A stretch of DNA of 64,000 nt from Scandinavium manionii (GCF_024764775.1 NZ_JALIGC010000038.1:310001-374000); one strand, 5' to 3'. Positions 1 through 10,164 are shown, numbered from the stretch's first letter. A program made the numbers and translations. The notes: generated by a model not told the origin, from the letters alone.

Positions 1-972
1 GAGGGTCTCTACGTCAGCCTGTAGCGCTTGTTCAAACTCAGGCGTCAGCGTCAGCAGCGAGAGCGAAAAACCTTTCATGTCGAGCGAACTCACCAGCGTC
101 GCGGGGCCAATCAGCCAGCTTATCTGGTTCTTCAGCGCCGAATGGGCCAGCTCTTTAGTCAGCAGCGCCATCTCCAGCGCCGACACGCCGCCGAGGTTGT
201 TGATCAGCACTGCCACTTTGCCGTCGCCGACTTTCGCCTGCAGCGGTTGCACCAGCGTCTCGATGAGCTTTTTGCTGTTGTGGCTGTCGACCACGGAAGC
301 GCCCGGCTCACCGTGAATCCCCAGCCCAAGCTCGACGTGGCCAGGCTTGATGCGCCCTTCTTCGTCATCGCTACCCGGCAAGTTACAGCTCTCCATCGCC
401 ACGCCGAGACTGAACACGCTGTCGCAGGCCTGCTGCGCGATGTGGCGCACTTCGCTGAGGGTTTTCCCCTGCTCGGCGGCGTAGCCTGCGATTTTATGCA
501 CCAGCGCCGTGCCTGCGATACCGCGCGGCTGTTTGTTGTCCGGCAGCGCAATGTCGTCGGCGACGATCACCATTTCAACTTTCAGGCCGTGGCGTTTGGC
601 TTTTTCCGCCGCCAGGCCAAAGTTCAGGCGATCGCCGGTGTAATTTTTGACGATCAGCAGGCAGCCGCTATCGCCGGTCACCGCCACGATGGCGTTGAGC
701 ACCGCATCCACGCTCGGCGAGGCGAACAGGTCGCCGCACACCGCGGCGGTAAGCATCCCTTTGCCGACAAACCCGGCATGGGCCGGTTCATGCCCGGAAC
801 CGCCGCCCGAAATGACCGCCACGCGGCTTTTATCCCAATCGCTACGGGCAATCACCCGAATGGCCGGATCGATATCCAGGCGCACCAGGTTGCCGTGCGG
901 TGCGGATAACACTATGCCTTCGATGGCGTCGTTGACCAGCTGTTTGCGGTCATTAAAGAAGAATCTGGACAT
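1..972 (-). CDS. Dihydroxyacetone kinase, DhaK domain (3' end outside window)
   Basis: Phosphorylates dihydroxyacetone to DHAP in the cytoplasm. About 324 residues are visible, starting at the ATG at 970-972. The fold signature GGGSGHEPAH lies near residue 56-65, and a GIHGEPG segment near residue 220 carries the histidine that binds the substrate covalently in this family. The sequence resembles the single-chain ATP-dependent kinase of Citrobacter (DhaK followed by DhaL in one polypeptide) more than PEP-dependent E. coli DhaK, but the DhaL part lies beyond the edge, so the type is inferred. It is divergent from yjgR. In E. coli K-12 the idn genes occupy this side of yjgR, so this is an accessory locus. 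Confidence 0.85.
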   Translation of the reverse strand, partial: MSRFFFNDRKQLVNDAIEGIVLSAPHGNLVRLDIDPAIRVIARSDWDKSRVAVISGGGSGHEPAHAGFVGKGMLTAAVCGDLFASPSVDAVLNAIVAVTGDSGCLLIVKNYTGDRLNFGLAAEKAKRHGLKVEMVIVADDIALPDNKQPRGIAGTALVHKIAGYAAEQGKTLSEVRHIAQQACDSVFSLGVAMESCNLPGSDDEEGRIKPGHVELGLGIHGEPGASVVDSHNSKKLIETLVQPLQAKVGDGKVAVLINNLGGVSALEMALLTKELAHSALKNQISWLIGPATLVSSLDMKGFSLSLLTLTPEFEQALQADVETL

Positions 973-1107
973 TACCTTCCACTCTTTTGAAACAGGTATG
1001 AAAAGCATAGTCGGCACTGCGGTTTAAGCCGCAAAGTCGAAAACTGACTGGGCATTTTTTCCCCGGCTTTGACCTATACTCGACGCAGGAGAAACGGAGG
1101 AAACAAC

Positions 1108-2610
1108 ATGAGCTCACCCCTGCTGATTGCCCAAACGACGGAACAACAACTGTATTTGCTGCCTGGCATGGCCAACCGCCATGGGCTTATCACCGGTGCG
1201 ACGGGGACGGGGAAAACCGTCACCCTGCAAAAAATGGCCGAGTCGTTTTCAGAGATTGGCGTGCCAGTATTTATGGCCGACGTAAAAGGTGACTTAACCG
1301 GTGTGGCGAAGGATGGCCAGGCCTCTGAAAAGCTGCTGGAAAGGTTGAAAAAAATCGGTGTGACTGACTGGCAGCCGCACAGTAATCCGGTGGTGGTGTG
1401 GGATATCTTCGGTGAGAAAGGGCATCCGGTTCGCGCCACGGTATCAGACCTTGGGCCATTGCTGCTCGCCCGCCTGCTTAATCTGAATGATGTACAGTCG
1501 GGCGTGCTGAATATTATCTTCCGTATCGCCGACGATCAGGGCCTACTGCTACTCGATTTTAAAGATCTGCGCGCCATCACGCAGTACATCGGTGATAACG
1601 CCAAATCGTTCCAGAATCAGTACGGGAATATCAGCGGCGCCTCGGTGGGTGCCATCCAGCGCGGGCTGTTGACGCTCGAACAGCAGGGCGCGGAGCATTT
1701 CTTTGGCGAGCCGATGCTCGACATCAAAGACTGGATGCGGGCCGACAGCAACGGCAAAGGTGTGATCAACATTCTCAGCGCCGAAAAGCTCTACCAGATG
1801 CCAAAACTGTACGCCGCCAGCCTGCTGTGGATGCTGTCAGAGCTGTACGAACAGCTGCCGGAAGCGGGCGATTTAGAGAAACCCAAACTGGTGTTCTTCT
1901 TTGACGAAGCGCACCTGCTGTTCAGCGACGCACCGCAGGTGCTGCTGGATAAAATCGAGCAGGTGATCCGCCTGATTCGCTCCAAAGCGGTCGGGGTGTA
2001 TTTTGTCTCGCAGAACCCATCAGATATTCCCGATAACGTACTTGGTCAGCTCGGGAATCGTGTGCAGCATGCTCTGAGAGCCTTTACACCCAAAGATCAG
2101 AAAGCGGTGAAAACGGCGGCGCAAACCATGCGCGCCAATCCGGCATTTGATACTGAAAAAACGATTCAGGAGCTTGGCACCGGTGAGGCACTGGTGTCGT
2201 TCCTCGATGAAAAAGGCAGCCCGTCGGTTGTCGAACGGGTGATGGTGATTGCGCCGTGTTCCCGGATGGGGCCGGTGACCGATGATGAACGCAACGGGCT
2301 TATCAACAACTCGCCGCTGTACGGCAAATATGAAGATGAGGTCGACAGGGAGTCGGCGTTTGAAAAGCTGCAACAAGGCGTACAGGCCACCACTGAACAA
2401 CAGAATGCGCCTCCGGCGAAGGGAGCATCGGCTGACGTCGATGAGGGTATTCTCGGCGGCCTGAAGGATATTCTGTTCGGCACCACCGGCCCACGCGGCG
2501 GTAAGCGCGATGGGGTCGTGCAGACGATGGCGAAGAGTGCCACCCGACAGATAACCAATCAGATAGTACGTGGAATGTTGGGTAGTTTGCTTGGGGGAAG
2601 AAAGCGGTAG
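1108..2610 (+). CDS. yjgR: YjgR, DUF853 HerA-like ATPase
   Basis: Predicted P-loop NTPase of the HerA/FtsK-like DUF853 family, 500 residues, with no established function. The Walker A motif GATGTGKT lies at residues 30-37. A Walker B segment with four hydrophobic residues followed by DEAH is near residue 265. The C-terminus carries a glycine-rich stretch and basic residues. An ATG at 1069 would add 13 arginine-rich residues, but the ATG at 1108 follows a good ribosome site (ACGGAGGAAAC) and gives the length of the E. coli protein. It is a single-gene unit facing lptG, with a REP element between them. Confidence 0.93.
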   Translation: MSSPLLIAQTTEQQLYLLPGMANRHGLITGATGTGKTVTLQKMAESFSEIGVPVFMADVKGDLTGVAKDGQASEKLLERLKKIGVTDWQPHSNPVVVWDIFGEKGHPVRATVSDLGPLLLARLLNLNDVQSGVLNIIFRIADDQGLLLLDFKDLRAITQYIGDNAKSFQNQYGNISGASVGAIQRGLLTLEQQGAEHFFGEPMLDIKDWMRADSNGKGVINILSAEKLYQMPKLYAASLLWMLSELYEQLPEAGDLEKPKLVFFFDEAHLLFSDAPQVLLDKIEQVIRLIRSKAVGVYFVSQNPSDIPDNVLGQLGNRVQHALRAFTPKDQKAVKTAAQTMRANPAFDTEKTIQELGTGEALVSFLDEKGSPSVVERVMVIAPCSRMGPVTDDERNGLINNSPLYGKYEDEVDRESAFEKLQQGVQATTEQQNAPPAKGASADVDEGILGGLKDILFGTTGPRGGKRDGVVQTMAKSATRQITNQIVRGMLGSLLGGRKR

Positions 2611-2618
2611 TGAGTATT

Positions 2619-2684
2619 GCCCGGTGGCGCTACGCTTACCAGGCCTACAAACCGTAGGCTCGTGCAAGCGTAGCGCCGCCGGGC
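2619..2684. repeat. REP/BIME element
   Basis: Two inverted GC-rich REP arms (GCCCGGTGGCGCTACGCTTA and its inverted partner ending GCCGCCGGGC) are separated by a short loop. They lie between the convergent genes yjgR and lptG, a typical REP location where the hairpin can stabilise 3' ends. Confidence 0.8.
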
Positions 2685-2696
2685 GCTCGCGGAGTA

Positions 2697-3779
2697 TTAC
2701 GCTTTACGCGTCATCAACCACAGGCTAATCAGGAAGAAGCTAGCACTTGGCAACAGCGCACCGACAATCGGTGGTATGCCGTACACCAGCGTTAGCGGGC
2801 CGAATATCTGGTCAAGGACGTAGAACACAAAGCCGAAGCTTATCCCTGTCACCACACGCACGCCCATCGCCACGCTTCGCAGCGGGCCGAAGATAAACGA
2901 CAGCGCCATCAGCATCATGACCGCCACTGACATCGGCTGGAAGATTTTACTCCACATATTCAGCTGGTAGCGTCCGGCATCCTGGCCACTCGATTCCAGG
3001 TACTTCACGTAATTGTGCAGGCCGCTTATCGACAGCGCATCCGGATCCAGCGCCACGACGCCGAGTTTGTCCGGCGTGAGGTTGGTTTTCCAGGTCCCGC
3101 TTACGGTCTGCGAACCGGTCACCTGCTTCGGATTGCTCAGGTTGGATTCATCCACCTGCGACAGGCGCCAGGCCTTAGCGTCTTTATCAAATTTCGCCGA
3201 TGCGGCGTAGCGCACCGACTGCAAACGACGCTGATCGTTGAAACTGTAAATGCTGATGGCACCCAGTTCGTCATCGCCTTTGATGCGTTCGATGTAGATG
3301 TAGTTGTTGCCGTCTTTCGCCCACATGCCCTGCTGCGTGGACAGCAGCGAACCGCCGTACATCGCCTGCGCACGCAGGTTACGCGCCATTTGCTCGCCCT
3401 GCGGAGCCACCCATTCGCCGATCGCCATGGTCAGCAGCACCAGCGGAATCGCGGTTTTCATCACCGACATCGCCACCTGCATACGGGTAAAACCCGACGC
3501 CTGCATGACCACCAGTTCACTGCGCTGCGCCAGCATCCCCAGGCCCAACAGCGCGCCCAGAAGCGCGGCCATCGGGAAGAAGATTTGCACATCTTTCGGC
3601 ACGCTGAGCAGGGTATACATGCCCGCGCCGAGCGCGTCATAGGTGCCCTGCCCGGCTTTTTTCAGCTGGTCAACGAACTTGATGATGCCCGAGAGCGACA
3701 CCAGCATGAACAACGTCATCATGATGGTGGTGAAAATAGTTCTACCGATATAGCGGTCGAGTACGCCAAATAACTGCAT
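2697..3779 (-). CDS. lptG: LptG, LPS export permease subunit
   Basis: Inner-membrane subunit of the LptB2FG transporter that extracts lipopolysaccharide and passes it to LptC and the periplasmic bridge. It has 360 residues, the family length, with the YjgP/YjgQ permease layout: a transmembrane cluster at the N-terminus (about 15-120), a periplasmic beta-jellyroll (about 130-265) and a C-terminal cluster (about 270-355). The ATG at 3777-3779 shares one base with the end of lptF, so the pair is a coupled operon. It is essential in E. coli. Confidence 0.97.
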   Translation of the reverse strand: MQLFGVLDRYIGRTIFTTIMMTLFMLVSLSGIIKFVDQLKKAGQGTYDALGAGMYTLLSVPKDVQIFFPMAALLGALLGLGMLAQRSELVVMQASGFTRMQVAMSVMKTAIPLVLLTMAIGEWVAPQGEQMARNLRAQAMYGGSLLSTQQGMWAKDGNNYIYIERIKGDDELGAISIYSFNDQRRLQSVRYAASAKFDKDAKAWRLSQVDESNLSNPKQVTGSQTVSGTWKTNLTPDKLGVVALDPDALSISGLHNYVKYLESSGQDAGRYQLNMWSKIFQPMSVAVMMLMALSFIFGPLRSVAMGVRVVTGISFGFVFYVLDQIFGPLTLVYGIPPIVGALLPSASFFLISLWLMTRKA

Positions 3780-4879
3780 TATACCGCTCCTTTCCCGCTA
3801 AGTCGTGCGCGAACGCGACGCATCGGCACCGTATCCCAGACGTTCAGCAGTACAGCCAGGCCGAAGTACAGCAAGTTAATCGCCCACATCCAGACGGTCG
3901 GGTCAATTTTGCCCTTACCACCGTTGGATTTTAGTGAGGTTTGCACCAGGAAGAACACCAGATACAGCAGCATCGCGGGCAACATCGACAGCACGCGCCC
4001 CTGACGCGGGTTCACCACGCTCAGCGGAACCACCATCAACGCCATGATAAACACCGTCGCTATCAGCGTTAAACGCCAGTGCAGCTCTGCATTAGCTCGT
4101 GGCGTATCCGCGTGCCAAAGCGCACTCATGCCCATCTGTTCGGTGTCGTTAGGATCAAGCGCAACCGCCTGATGACCGATAATGGCCTGGTAATCCTGGA
4201 AATCAGTAATACGGAAATCACGCAGCATCGCGGTGCCTTCAAAGCGGGTGCCTTTGTTCAGGTTGACCACCTGAGAGCCGTCTTTCTGCTGCGAGAGGTG
4301 TCCGGAATCGGCCACAACCACCGACGGACGCGCGTTACCCTTGGTACGGATCTGCGCCAGGAATACGTTCTGGAAATTGCTTCCGTTAACGTCTTCAATA
4401 AACAGCACCGAATTGCCATCACTGGCCTGCTGGAACTGCCCCTTAGCCAGTGCCGCCATGCCTGGGTTGGCTTTGGCTTCCGCCAGCACTTCGTCCTGAT
4501 GACGCGAAGACCACGGTCCGGCCCACATCACGTTAACGGCGGCCACGATGGCAGTAAACAGGGCGAGGATCATCGCGGCTTTCACCAGCACGGCTTTACT
4601 CAGGCCGCACGCGTGCATCACCGTGATTTCACTTTCGGTGTAGAGTTTGCCCAGCGTCATCAACAGGCCAAGGAACAGACTGAGGGGCAGAATAAGTTGC
4701 GCCATTTCTGGCACCCCGAGACCCAACAGGGAAAGCACGAGGTTTGTCGGGATGTCACCATCTACCGCTGCGCCGAGGATCCTGACCAATTTCTGGCAGA
4801 AAAAGATCAGAAGCAGGATGAAGAGGATCGCCAGCTGGCTTTTCAGCGTCTCCCGCACGAGATATCTTATGATTATCAC
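3779..4879 (-). CDS. lptF: LptF, LPS export permease subunit
   Basis: Partner of LptG in the LptB2FG transporter, with 366 residues as in E. coli. The start codon is GTG (complement of 4877-4879), giving MIIIRYLVRETLKSQ, which matches the E. coli N-terminus. Membrane helices flank a periplasmic domain at about residues 130-260. It is the first gene of the lptFG operon, transcribed away from pepA. The 268-bp divergent spacer must hold both promoters. Confidence 0.97.
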   Translation of the reverse strand: MIIIRYLVRETLKSQLAILFILLLIFFCQKLVRILGAAVDGDIPTNLVLSLLGLGVPEMAQLILPLSLFLGLLMTLGKLYTESEITVMHACGLSKAVLVKAAMILALFTAIVAAVNVMWAGPWSSRHQDEVLAEAKANPGMAALAKGQFQQASDGNSVLFIEDVNGSNFQNVFLAQIRTKGNARPSVVVADSGHLSQQKDGSQVVNLNKGTRFEGTAMLRDFRITDFQDYQAIIGHQAVALDPNDTEQMGMSALWHADTPRANAELHWRLTLIATVFIMALMVVPLSVVNPRQGRVLSMLPAMLLYLVFFLVQTSLKSNGGKGKIDPTVWMWAINLLYFGLAVLLNVWDTVPMRRVRARLSGKGAV

Positions 4880-5147
4880 TATAAATACGCCCGTTAAAAC
4901 CCGTCTTGTTACAGGAAAATTGCTTGTTTCATGGCTTAAACGTCATTTATTCTCTTGAGTCGTCGAAAACATCGCTAAGATTATATGACTCAGCGGCTTT
5001 ACGTTTCAGACCCGGTTCTGACGAGCCAACATCGCGATATCGTTAAGATTAACACGAAGTCACCGCAACAGCGGACATGAGTTACGAAAGCTTGCAATTC
5101 TATCCCGTAGCCACCGCCGTTGTCTTTAAGATTCAGGAGCGTAGTGC
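4880..5147. promoter_or_regulatory. Divergent lptF / pepA intergenic region
   Basis: This 268-bp AT-rich spacer separates the divergent starts of lptF and pepA. In E. coli pepA is transcribed from its own promoters here and lptFG has its own promoter. No operator could be assigned with confidence. A ribosome site (CAGGAGCG) precedes the pepA ATG. Confidence 0.5.
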
Positions 5148-6659
5148 ATGGAGTTCAGTGTAAAAAGCGGTAGCCCGGAGAAACAGCGGAGCGCCTGCAT
5201 CGTTGTTGGCGTCTTTGAACCACGCCGTCTCTCCCCGATAGCCGAGCAACTCGATAAAATCAGCGACGGCTATATCAGCGCCCTGCTGCGTCGTGGCGAG
5301 CTGGAAGGCAAACCAGGCCAGACTCTGCTGCTGCACCACGTGCCGAACGTGCTCTCCGAGCGCATTCTGCTGATTGGTTGCGGCAAAGAACGCGAGCTTG
5401 ATGAGCGTCAGTATAAGCAAGTTATTCAGAAAACGATCAATACGCTGAATGACACCGGCTCGATGGAAGCGGTTTGCTTCCTGACTGAGCTGCACGTTAA
5501 AGGCCGCAATAACTACTGGAAAGTACGCCAGGCGGTTGAAACGGCTAAAGAAACGCTTTACAGCTTCGACCAGTTGAAAACCAACAAAAGCGAGCCACGT
5601 CGCCCGCTGCGTAAAATGGTGTTCAACGTGCCAACCCGTCGCGAATTAACCAGCGGCGAGCGCGCGATTCAGCACGGTCTGGCGATTGCCTCCGGTATCA
5701 AAGCCGCGAAAGATCTCGGCAATATGCCGCCGAACATCTGTAACGCAGCGTACCTCGCGTCGCAGGCGCGTCAGCTGGCTGATTCCTACAGCAAGAACGT
5801 CATCACCCGCGTTATCGGTGAACAGCAGATGCGCGAGCTGGGTATGCACTCTTATCTGGCAGTCGGCAACGGCTCACAGAACGAGTCCCTGATGTCGGTC
5901 ATTGAATACAAAGGCAATCCGTCAGAAGATGCGCGTCCTATCGTACTGGTCGGTAAAGGTCTGACCTTCGACTCCGGCGGTATCTCCATCAAGCCGGCCG
6001 AAGGCATGGACGAGATGAAGTACGACATGTGCGGCGCGGCGGCGGTTTACGGCGTGATGCGCATGGTGGCCGAGCTTCAGCTGCCGCTGAACGTGGTCGG
6101 CGTACTCGCGGGCTGTGAAAACATGCCGGGCGGGCGGGCGTATCGTCCAGGCGACGTGCTGACCACCATGTCCGGGCAGACGGTTGAAGTGCTGAACACC
6201 GATGCCGAAGGCCGCCTGGTGCTGTGCGATGTGCTGACCTACGTTGAGCGTTTCGAACCTGAAGCCGTTATCGACGTGGCGACCCTGACCGGCGCCTGCG
6301 TGATTGCGCTGGGCCATCACATCACCGGCCTGATGTCGAACCATAACCCGCTGGCGCATGAGCTTATCGGCGCGTCCGAACAGGCTGGCGACCGCGCGTG
6401 GCGACTGCCGCTTGGCGACGAATACCAGGAACAGCTGGAAACCAACTTCGCGGATATGGCCAACATCGGTGGTCGTCCTGGCGGCGCCATCACCGCAGGC
6501 TGCTTCCTGTCGCGCTTTGCCCGCAAGTACAACTGGGCGCACCTGGATATCGCCGGTACCGCATGGCGCTCCGGTAAAGCCAAAGGTGCTACCGGTCGTC
6601 CGGTTGCGCTGCTGTCTCAGTTCCTGCTGAACCGCGCAGGATTTAGCGGCGAAGAGTAA
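5148..6659 (+). CDS. pepA: PepA, leucyl aminopeptidase A / DNA-binding regulator
   Basis: Hexameric M17 metallo-aminopeptidase that removes N-terminal residues from peptides. In E. coli it also binds DNA as an accessory factor for Xer recombination at cer and as a carAB repressor. It has 503 residues. The M17 signature NTDAEGRL lies at about 350-357, and the metal/catalytic region GKGLTFDSGG is at about 267-276. The N-terminal domain (1 to about 165) is the DNA-binding part in E. coli PepA. The ATG at 5148 follows CAGGAGCG. It is monocistronic, followed by a REP element. Confidence 0.97.
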   Translation: MEFSVKSGSPEKQRSACIVVGVFEPRRLSPIAEQLDKISDGYISALLRRGELEGKPGQTLLLHHVPNVLSERILLIGCGKERELDERQYKQVIQKTINTLNDTGSMEAVCFLTELHVKGRNNYWKVRQAVETAKETLYSFDQLKTNKSEPRRPLRKMVFNVPTRRELTSGERAIQHGLAIASGIKAAKDLGNMPPNICNAAYLASQARQLADSYSKNVITRVIGEQQMRELGMHSYLAVGNGSQNESLMSVIEYKGNPSEDARPIVLVGKGLTFDSGGISIKPAEGMDEMKYDMCGAAAVYGVMRMVAELQLPLNVVGVLAGCENMPGGRAYRPGDVLTTMSGQTVEVLNTDAEGRLVLCDVLTYVERFEPEAVIDVATLTGACVIALGHHITGLMSNHNPLAHELIGASEQAGDRAWRLPLGDEYQEQLETNFADMANIGGRPGGAITAGCFLSRFARKYNWAHLDIAGTAWRSGKAKGATGRPVALLSQFLLNRAGFSGEE

Positions 6660-6669
6660 GTCAATGATT

Positions 6670-6730
6670 GCCCGGCGGCGTAATGCTTGCCGGGCCTACA
6701 AGATTTACGTAAGCCGGGCCTGCCCGGCGA
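6670..6730. repeat. REP/BIME element
   Basis: Inverted REP arms of the GCCCGGCGGCG...GCCGGGC type between pepA and holC. The sequence is close to the other REP copies in the window. Confidence 0.75.
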
Positions 6731-6760
6731 TACGTTTAAATCCACCACAAGAAGCCCCAT

Positions 6761-7207
6761 ATGAATAAGAATGCGACGTTTTACCTGCTCGACAACGAAG
6801 ACACCGCCGACGGATTAAGCGCCGTAGAGCAACTGGTGTGCGAACTGGCGGCAGACCGCTGGCGGGCGGGGAAGCGCATTCTGATTGCCTGTGAAGATGA
6901 AAAGCAGGCCATTCGCCTCGATGAGGCGCTGTGGTCACGGCCGCCGGAAAGCTTTGTGCCACACAATTTGTCCGGTGAAGGTCCACGCGGCGGCGCGCCG
7001 GTGGAAATCGCCTGGCCGCAAAAACGTAACAGCAGCCCGCGAGATATACTGATTAGCCTGCGAGTGGGCTTTGCAGATTTTGCCACCGCTTTCACAGAAG
7101 TGATAGACTTCGTTCCTCACGAAGATTCTTTAAAACAACTGGCGCGCGATCGCTACAAAGCGTACCGCATGGCTGGATTTAACCTGAATACGGCAACCTG
7201 GAAATAA
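6761..7207 (+). CDS. holC: HolC, DNA polymerase III chi subunit
   Basis: The chi subunit of the DNA polymerase III clamp loader links the tau/gamma complex (through psi, HolD) to single-strand binding protein. It has 148 residues, one more than E. coli. The segments LDEALW and GGAPVEIAWP and the ending AGFNLNTATWK are conserved. The stop codon TAA shares its last A with the valS ATG (TAATG), so valS is translationally coupled. Confidence 0.96.
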   Translation: MNKNATFYLLDNEDTADGLSAVEQLVCELAADRWRAGKRILIACEDEKQAIRLDEALWSRPPESFVPHNLSGEGPRGGAPVEIAWPQKRNSSPRDILISLRVGFADFATAFTEVIDFVPHEDSLKQLARDRYKAYRMAGFNLNTATWK

Positions 7208-10062
7208 TGGAAAAGACATACAACCCACAAGATATCGAACAGCCGCTTTACGAGCACTGGGAAAAGCAGGGCTATTTCAAACCGAATGGTGATGAAAGCC
7301 AGGAAAGCTTCTGCATCATGATCCCGCCGCCGAACGTCACCGGCAGTTTGCATATGGGTCATGCCTTCCAGCAAACCATCATGGACACCATGATTCGCTA
7401 CCAGCGCATGCAGGGCAAAAACACCCTGTGGCAGGCGGGTACTGACCATGCGGGTATTGCTACCCAGATGGTGGTTGAACGTAAGATTGCCGCTGAAGAA
7501 GGTAAAACCCGTCACGACTACGGTCGCGATGCCTTTATCGACAAAATCTGGCAGTGGAAAGCAGAATCTGGCGGCACCATTACCCGCCAGATGCGCCGTC
7601 TCGGCAACTCCGTAGACTGGGAGCGCGAGCGTTTCACTATGGACGAAGGTCTTTCCAATGCCGTGAAAGAAGTCTTCGTTCGCCTGTACAAAGAAGATTT
7701 GATTTATCGTGGTAAGCGTCTGGTCAACTGGGACCCGAAACTGCGTACCGCGATTTCTGACCTGGAAGTGGAAAACCGCGAGTCTAAAGGCTCGATGTGG
7801 CACATCCGCTATCCGCTGGCCGACGGCGCAAAAACGGCCGACGGTAAAGATTACCTGGTGGTTGCGACCACCCGTCCGGAAACTCTGTTGGGCGATACTG
7901 GCGTTGCCGTAAACCCGGAAGATCCGCGTTATAAAGATCTGATTGGCAAATTCCTGGTGCTGCCGCTGGTTAACCGCCGCATTCCGATTGTGGGCGATGA
8001 ACACGCCGACATGGACAAAGGCACCGGCTGCGTGAAAATCACCCCGGCCCACGACTTTAACGACTACGAAGTCGGTAAACGTCACGCCCTGCCGATGATC
8101 AACATCCTGACCTTCGACGGCGATATCCGTGAAAGCGCGCAGGTATTCGACACCAAAGGCGAAGAGTCTGACGTATACGCCTCAGACATCCCGGCGGCAT
8201 TCCAGAAGCTGGAGCGTTTTGCTGCGCGTAAAGCGGTGGTTGCGGCTATCGACGCTCTCGGCCTGCTCGAAGAAATCAAACCTCACGACCTGACCGTGCC
8301 GTACGGTGACCGTGGCGGTGTGGTTATCGAACCGATGCTGACCGACCAGTGGTACGTGCGTGCTGACGTGCTGGCCAAACCGGCGGTGGAAGCCGTTGAA
8401 AACGGTGACATTCAGTTCGTACCGAAGCAGTACGAAAACATGTATTTCTCCTGGATGCGCGACATTCAGGACTGGTGTATCTCCCGTCAGCTGTGGTGGG
8501 GTCACCGTATCCCGGCATGGTACGACAACGACGGCAACGTCTATGTGGGCCGCACCGAAGACGAAGTGCGTAAGGATTACAACCTGAGCGCCGACGTTGC
8601 GTTGCGCCAGGACGAAGATGTGCTCGACACCTGGTTCTCCTCCGCGCTGTGGACCTTCTCCACCCTCGGTTGGCCGGAAAACACCGACGCGCTGCGTCAG
8701 TTCCACCCGACCAGCGTGATGGTTTCCGGCTTCGACATCATCTTCTTCTGGATTGCCCGCATGATCATGATGACCATGCACTTCATCAAAGATGAAGACG
8801 GCAAGCCGCAGATCCCGTTCAAGACCATCTACATGACCGGTCTGATCCGTGATGACGAAGGCCAGAAGATGTCCAAATCCAAGGGCAACGTTATTGACCC
8901 ACTGGATATGGTCGACGGGATTTCGCTGGCAGACCTGCTGGAGAAACGTACCGGTAACATGATGCAGCCGCAGCTGGCAGAGAAAATCGCCAAGCGCACC
9001 GAGAAGCAATTCCCGGACGGCATTGAGCCGCACGGCACCGACGCCCTGCGTTTCACCCTGGCAGCGTTGGCTTCTACCGGCCGCGACATCAACTGGGACA
9101 TGAAGCGCCTGGAAGGTTACCGTAACTTCTGTAACAAGCTGTGGAACGCCAGCCGCTTTGTGCTGATGAACACCGAAGACCAGGATTGCGGCTTCAACGG
9201 CGGTGAAATGACGCTGTCGTTGGCAGATCGCTGGATCCTCGCCGAATTCAACCAGACCATCAAAGCGTACCGTGACGCGCTGGACAACTTCCGCTTCGAT
9301 ATCGCCGCAGGCATCCTGTACGAGTTCACCTGGAACCAGTTCTGCGACTGGTATCTGGAGCTGACCAAACCGGTGATGACCGGTGGCTCAGAAGCTGAAC
9401 TGCGCGGCACTCGCCATACACTGGTGACGGTGCTGGAAGGTCTGCTGCGTATTGCGCACCCAATCATTCCATTCATCACCGAAACCATCTGGCAGCGCGT
9501 GAAGGTTATCGCCGGGATCTCCGCCGACACCATCATGCTGCAGCCGTTCCCGGCGTTCGATGCCGCTCAGGTGGATGAAGCTGCGGCTTCTGATACCGAA
9601 TGGCTGAAGCAGGCAATCATCGCGGTGCGTAACGTTCGCGCTGAAATGAACATCGCACCGGGCAAGCCGCTGGCGCTGCTGCTGCGTGGTTGCAGTCAGG
9701 ATGCGCAGCGTCGCGTCAACGACAACCTCGGCTTCCTGCAAAATCTGGCGCGTCTGGAAAGCATCACCGTGCTGCCAGCCGATGACAAAGGTCCGGTATC
9801 CGTGACCAAAATTATCGACGGCGCTGAGCTGCTGATCCCAATGGCTGGCCTCATCAACAAAGAAGATGAGCTGGCGCGTCTGGCGAAAGAAGTGGCGAAA
9901 ATCGAAGGTGAGATTGGCCGCATCGAAGGCAAGCTGGCCAATGAAGGTTTCGTGGCGCGTGCCCCGGAAGCCGTTATTGCCAAAGAGCGCGAGAAGCTGG
10001 ACGGTTACGCAGAAGCGAAAACCAAGCTGATTGAGCAGCAGGCTGTTATCGCTGCGCTGTAA
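7207..10062 (+). CDS. valS: ValS, valyl-tRNA synthetase
   Basis: Class I aminoacyl-tRNA synthetase that charges tRNA-Val and edits misactivated threonine. It has 951 residues, the E. coli length. The HIGH-type motif HMGH is at residues 49-52 and KMSKS is near 555. The CP1 editing insert spans roughly 180-390. A C-terminal coiled coil of about 70 residues (LAKEVAKIEGEIGRIEGKL) contacts tRNA. The start overlaps the holC stop by one base. A strong hairpin follows at 10085-10109. Confidence 0.98.
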   Translation: MEKTYNPQDIEQPLYEHWEKQGYFKPNGDESQESFCIMIPPPNVTGSLHMGHAFQQTIMDTMIRYQRMQGKNTLWQAGTDHAGIATQMVVERKIAAEEGKTRHDYGRDAFIDKIWQWKAESGGTITRQMRRLGNSVDWERERFTMDEGLSNAVKEVFVRLYKEDLIYRGKRLVNWDPKLRTAISDLEVENRESKGSMWHIRYPLADGAKTADGKDYLVVATTRPETLLGDTGVAVNPEDPRYKDLIGKFLVLPLVNRRIPIVGDEHADMDKGTGCVKITPAHDFNDYEVGKRHALPMINILTFDGDIRESAQVFDTKGEESDVYASDIPAAFQKLERFAARKAVVAAIDALGLLEEIKPHDLTVPYGDRGGVVIEPMLTDQWYVRADVLAKPAVEAVENGDIQFVPKQYENMYFSWMRDIQDWCISRQLWWGHRIPAWYDNDGNVYVGRTEDEVRKDYNLSADVALRQDEDVLDTWFSSALWTFSTLGWPENTDALRQFHPTSVMVSGFDIIFFWIARMIMMTMHFIKDEDGKPQIPFKTIYMTGLIRDDEGQKMSKSKGNVIDPLDMVDGISLADLLEKRTGNMMQPQLAEKIAKRTEKQFPDGIEPHGTDALRFTLAALASTGRDINWDMKRLEGYRNFCNKLWNASRFVLMNTEDQDCGFNGGEMTLSLADRWILAEFNQTIKAYRDALDNFRFDIAAGILYEFTWNQFCDWYLELTKPVMTGGSEAELRGTRHTLVTVLEGLLRIAHPIIPFITETIWQRVKVIAGISADTIMLQPFPAFDAAQVDEAAASDTEWLKQAIIAVRNVRAEMNIAPGKPLALLLRGCSQDAQRRVNDNLGFLQNLARLESITVLPADDKGPVSVTKIIDGAELLIPMAGLINKEDELARLAKEVAKIEGEIGRIEGKLANEGFVARAPEAVIAKEREKLDGYAEAKTKLIEQQAVIAAL

Positions 10063-10084
10063 TCCTCTCAGTTGGTGAAATACA

Positions 10085-10109
10085 AAGCCGGGGGATGCTT
10101 CCCCGGCTT
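10085..10109 (+). terminator. Hairpin downstream of valS
   Basis: A perfect 9-bp stem (AAGCCGGGG / CCCCGGCTT) with a 7-base loop lies 22 bases after the valS stop. The T-tract is weak, so it may act as a leaky terminator or 3'-end stabiliser. The same arm sequence recurs at 10251-10274. Confidence 0.65.
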
Positions 10110-10164
10110 CAGACTGATGACAAACCTAAAACGTTTGAGAGTCGAACCGATCGCACCAGATAAA

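Noticed and set aside
28..909. 293-codon open frame on the plus strand
   Set aside because: It is the antisense shadow of the dihydroxyacetone kinase gene, whose minus-strand translation shows family motifs throughout.
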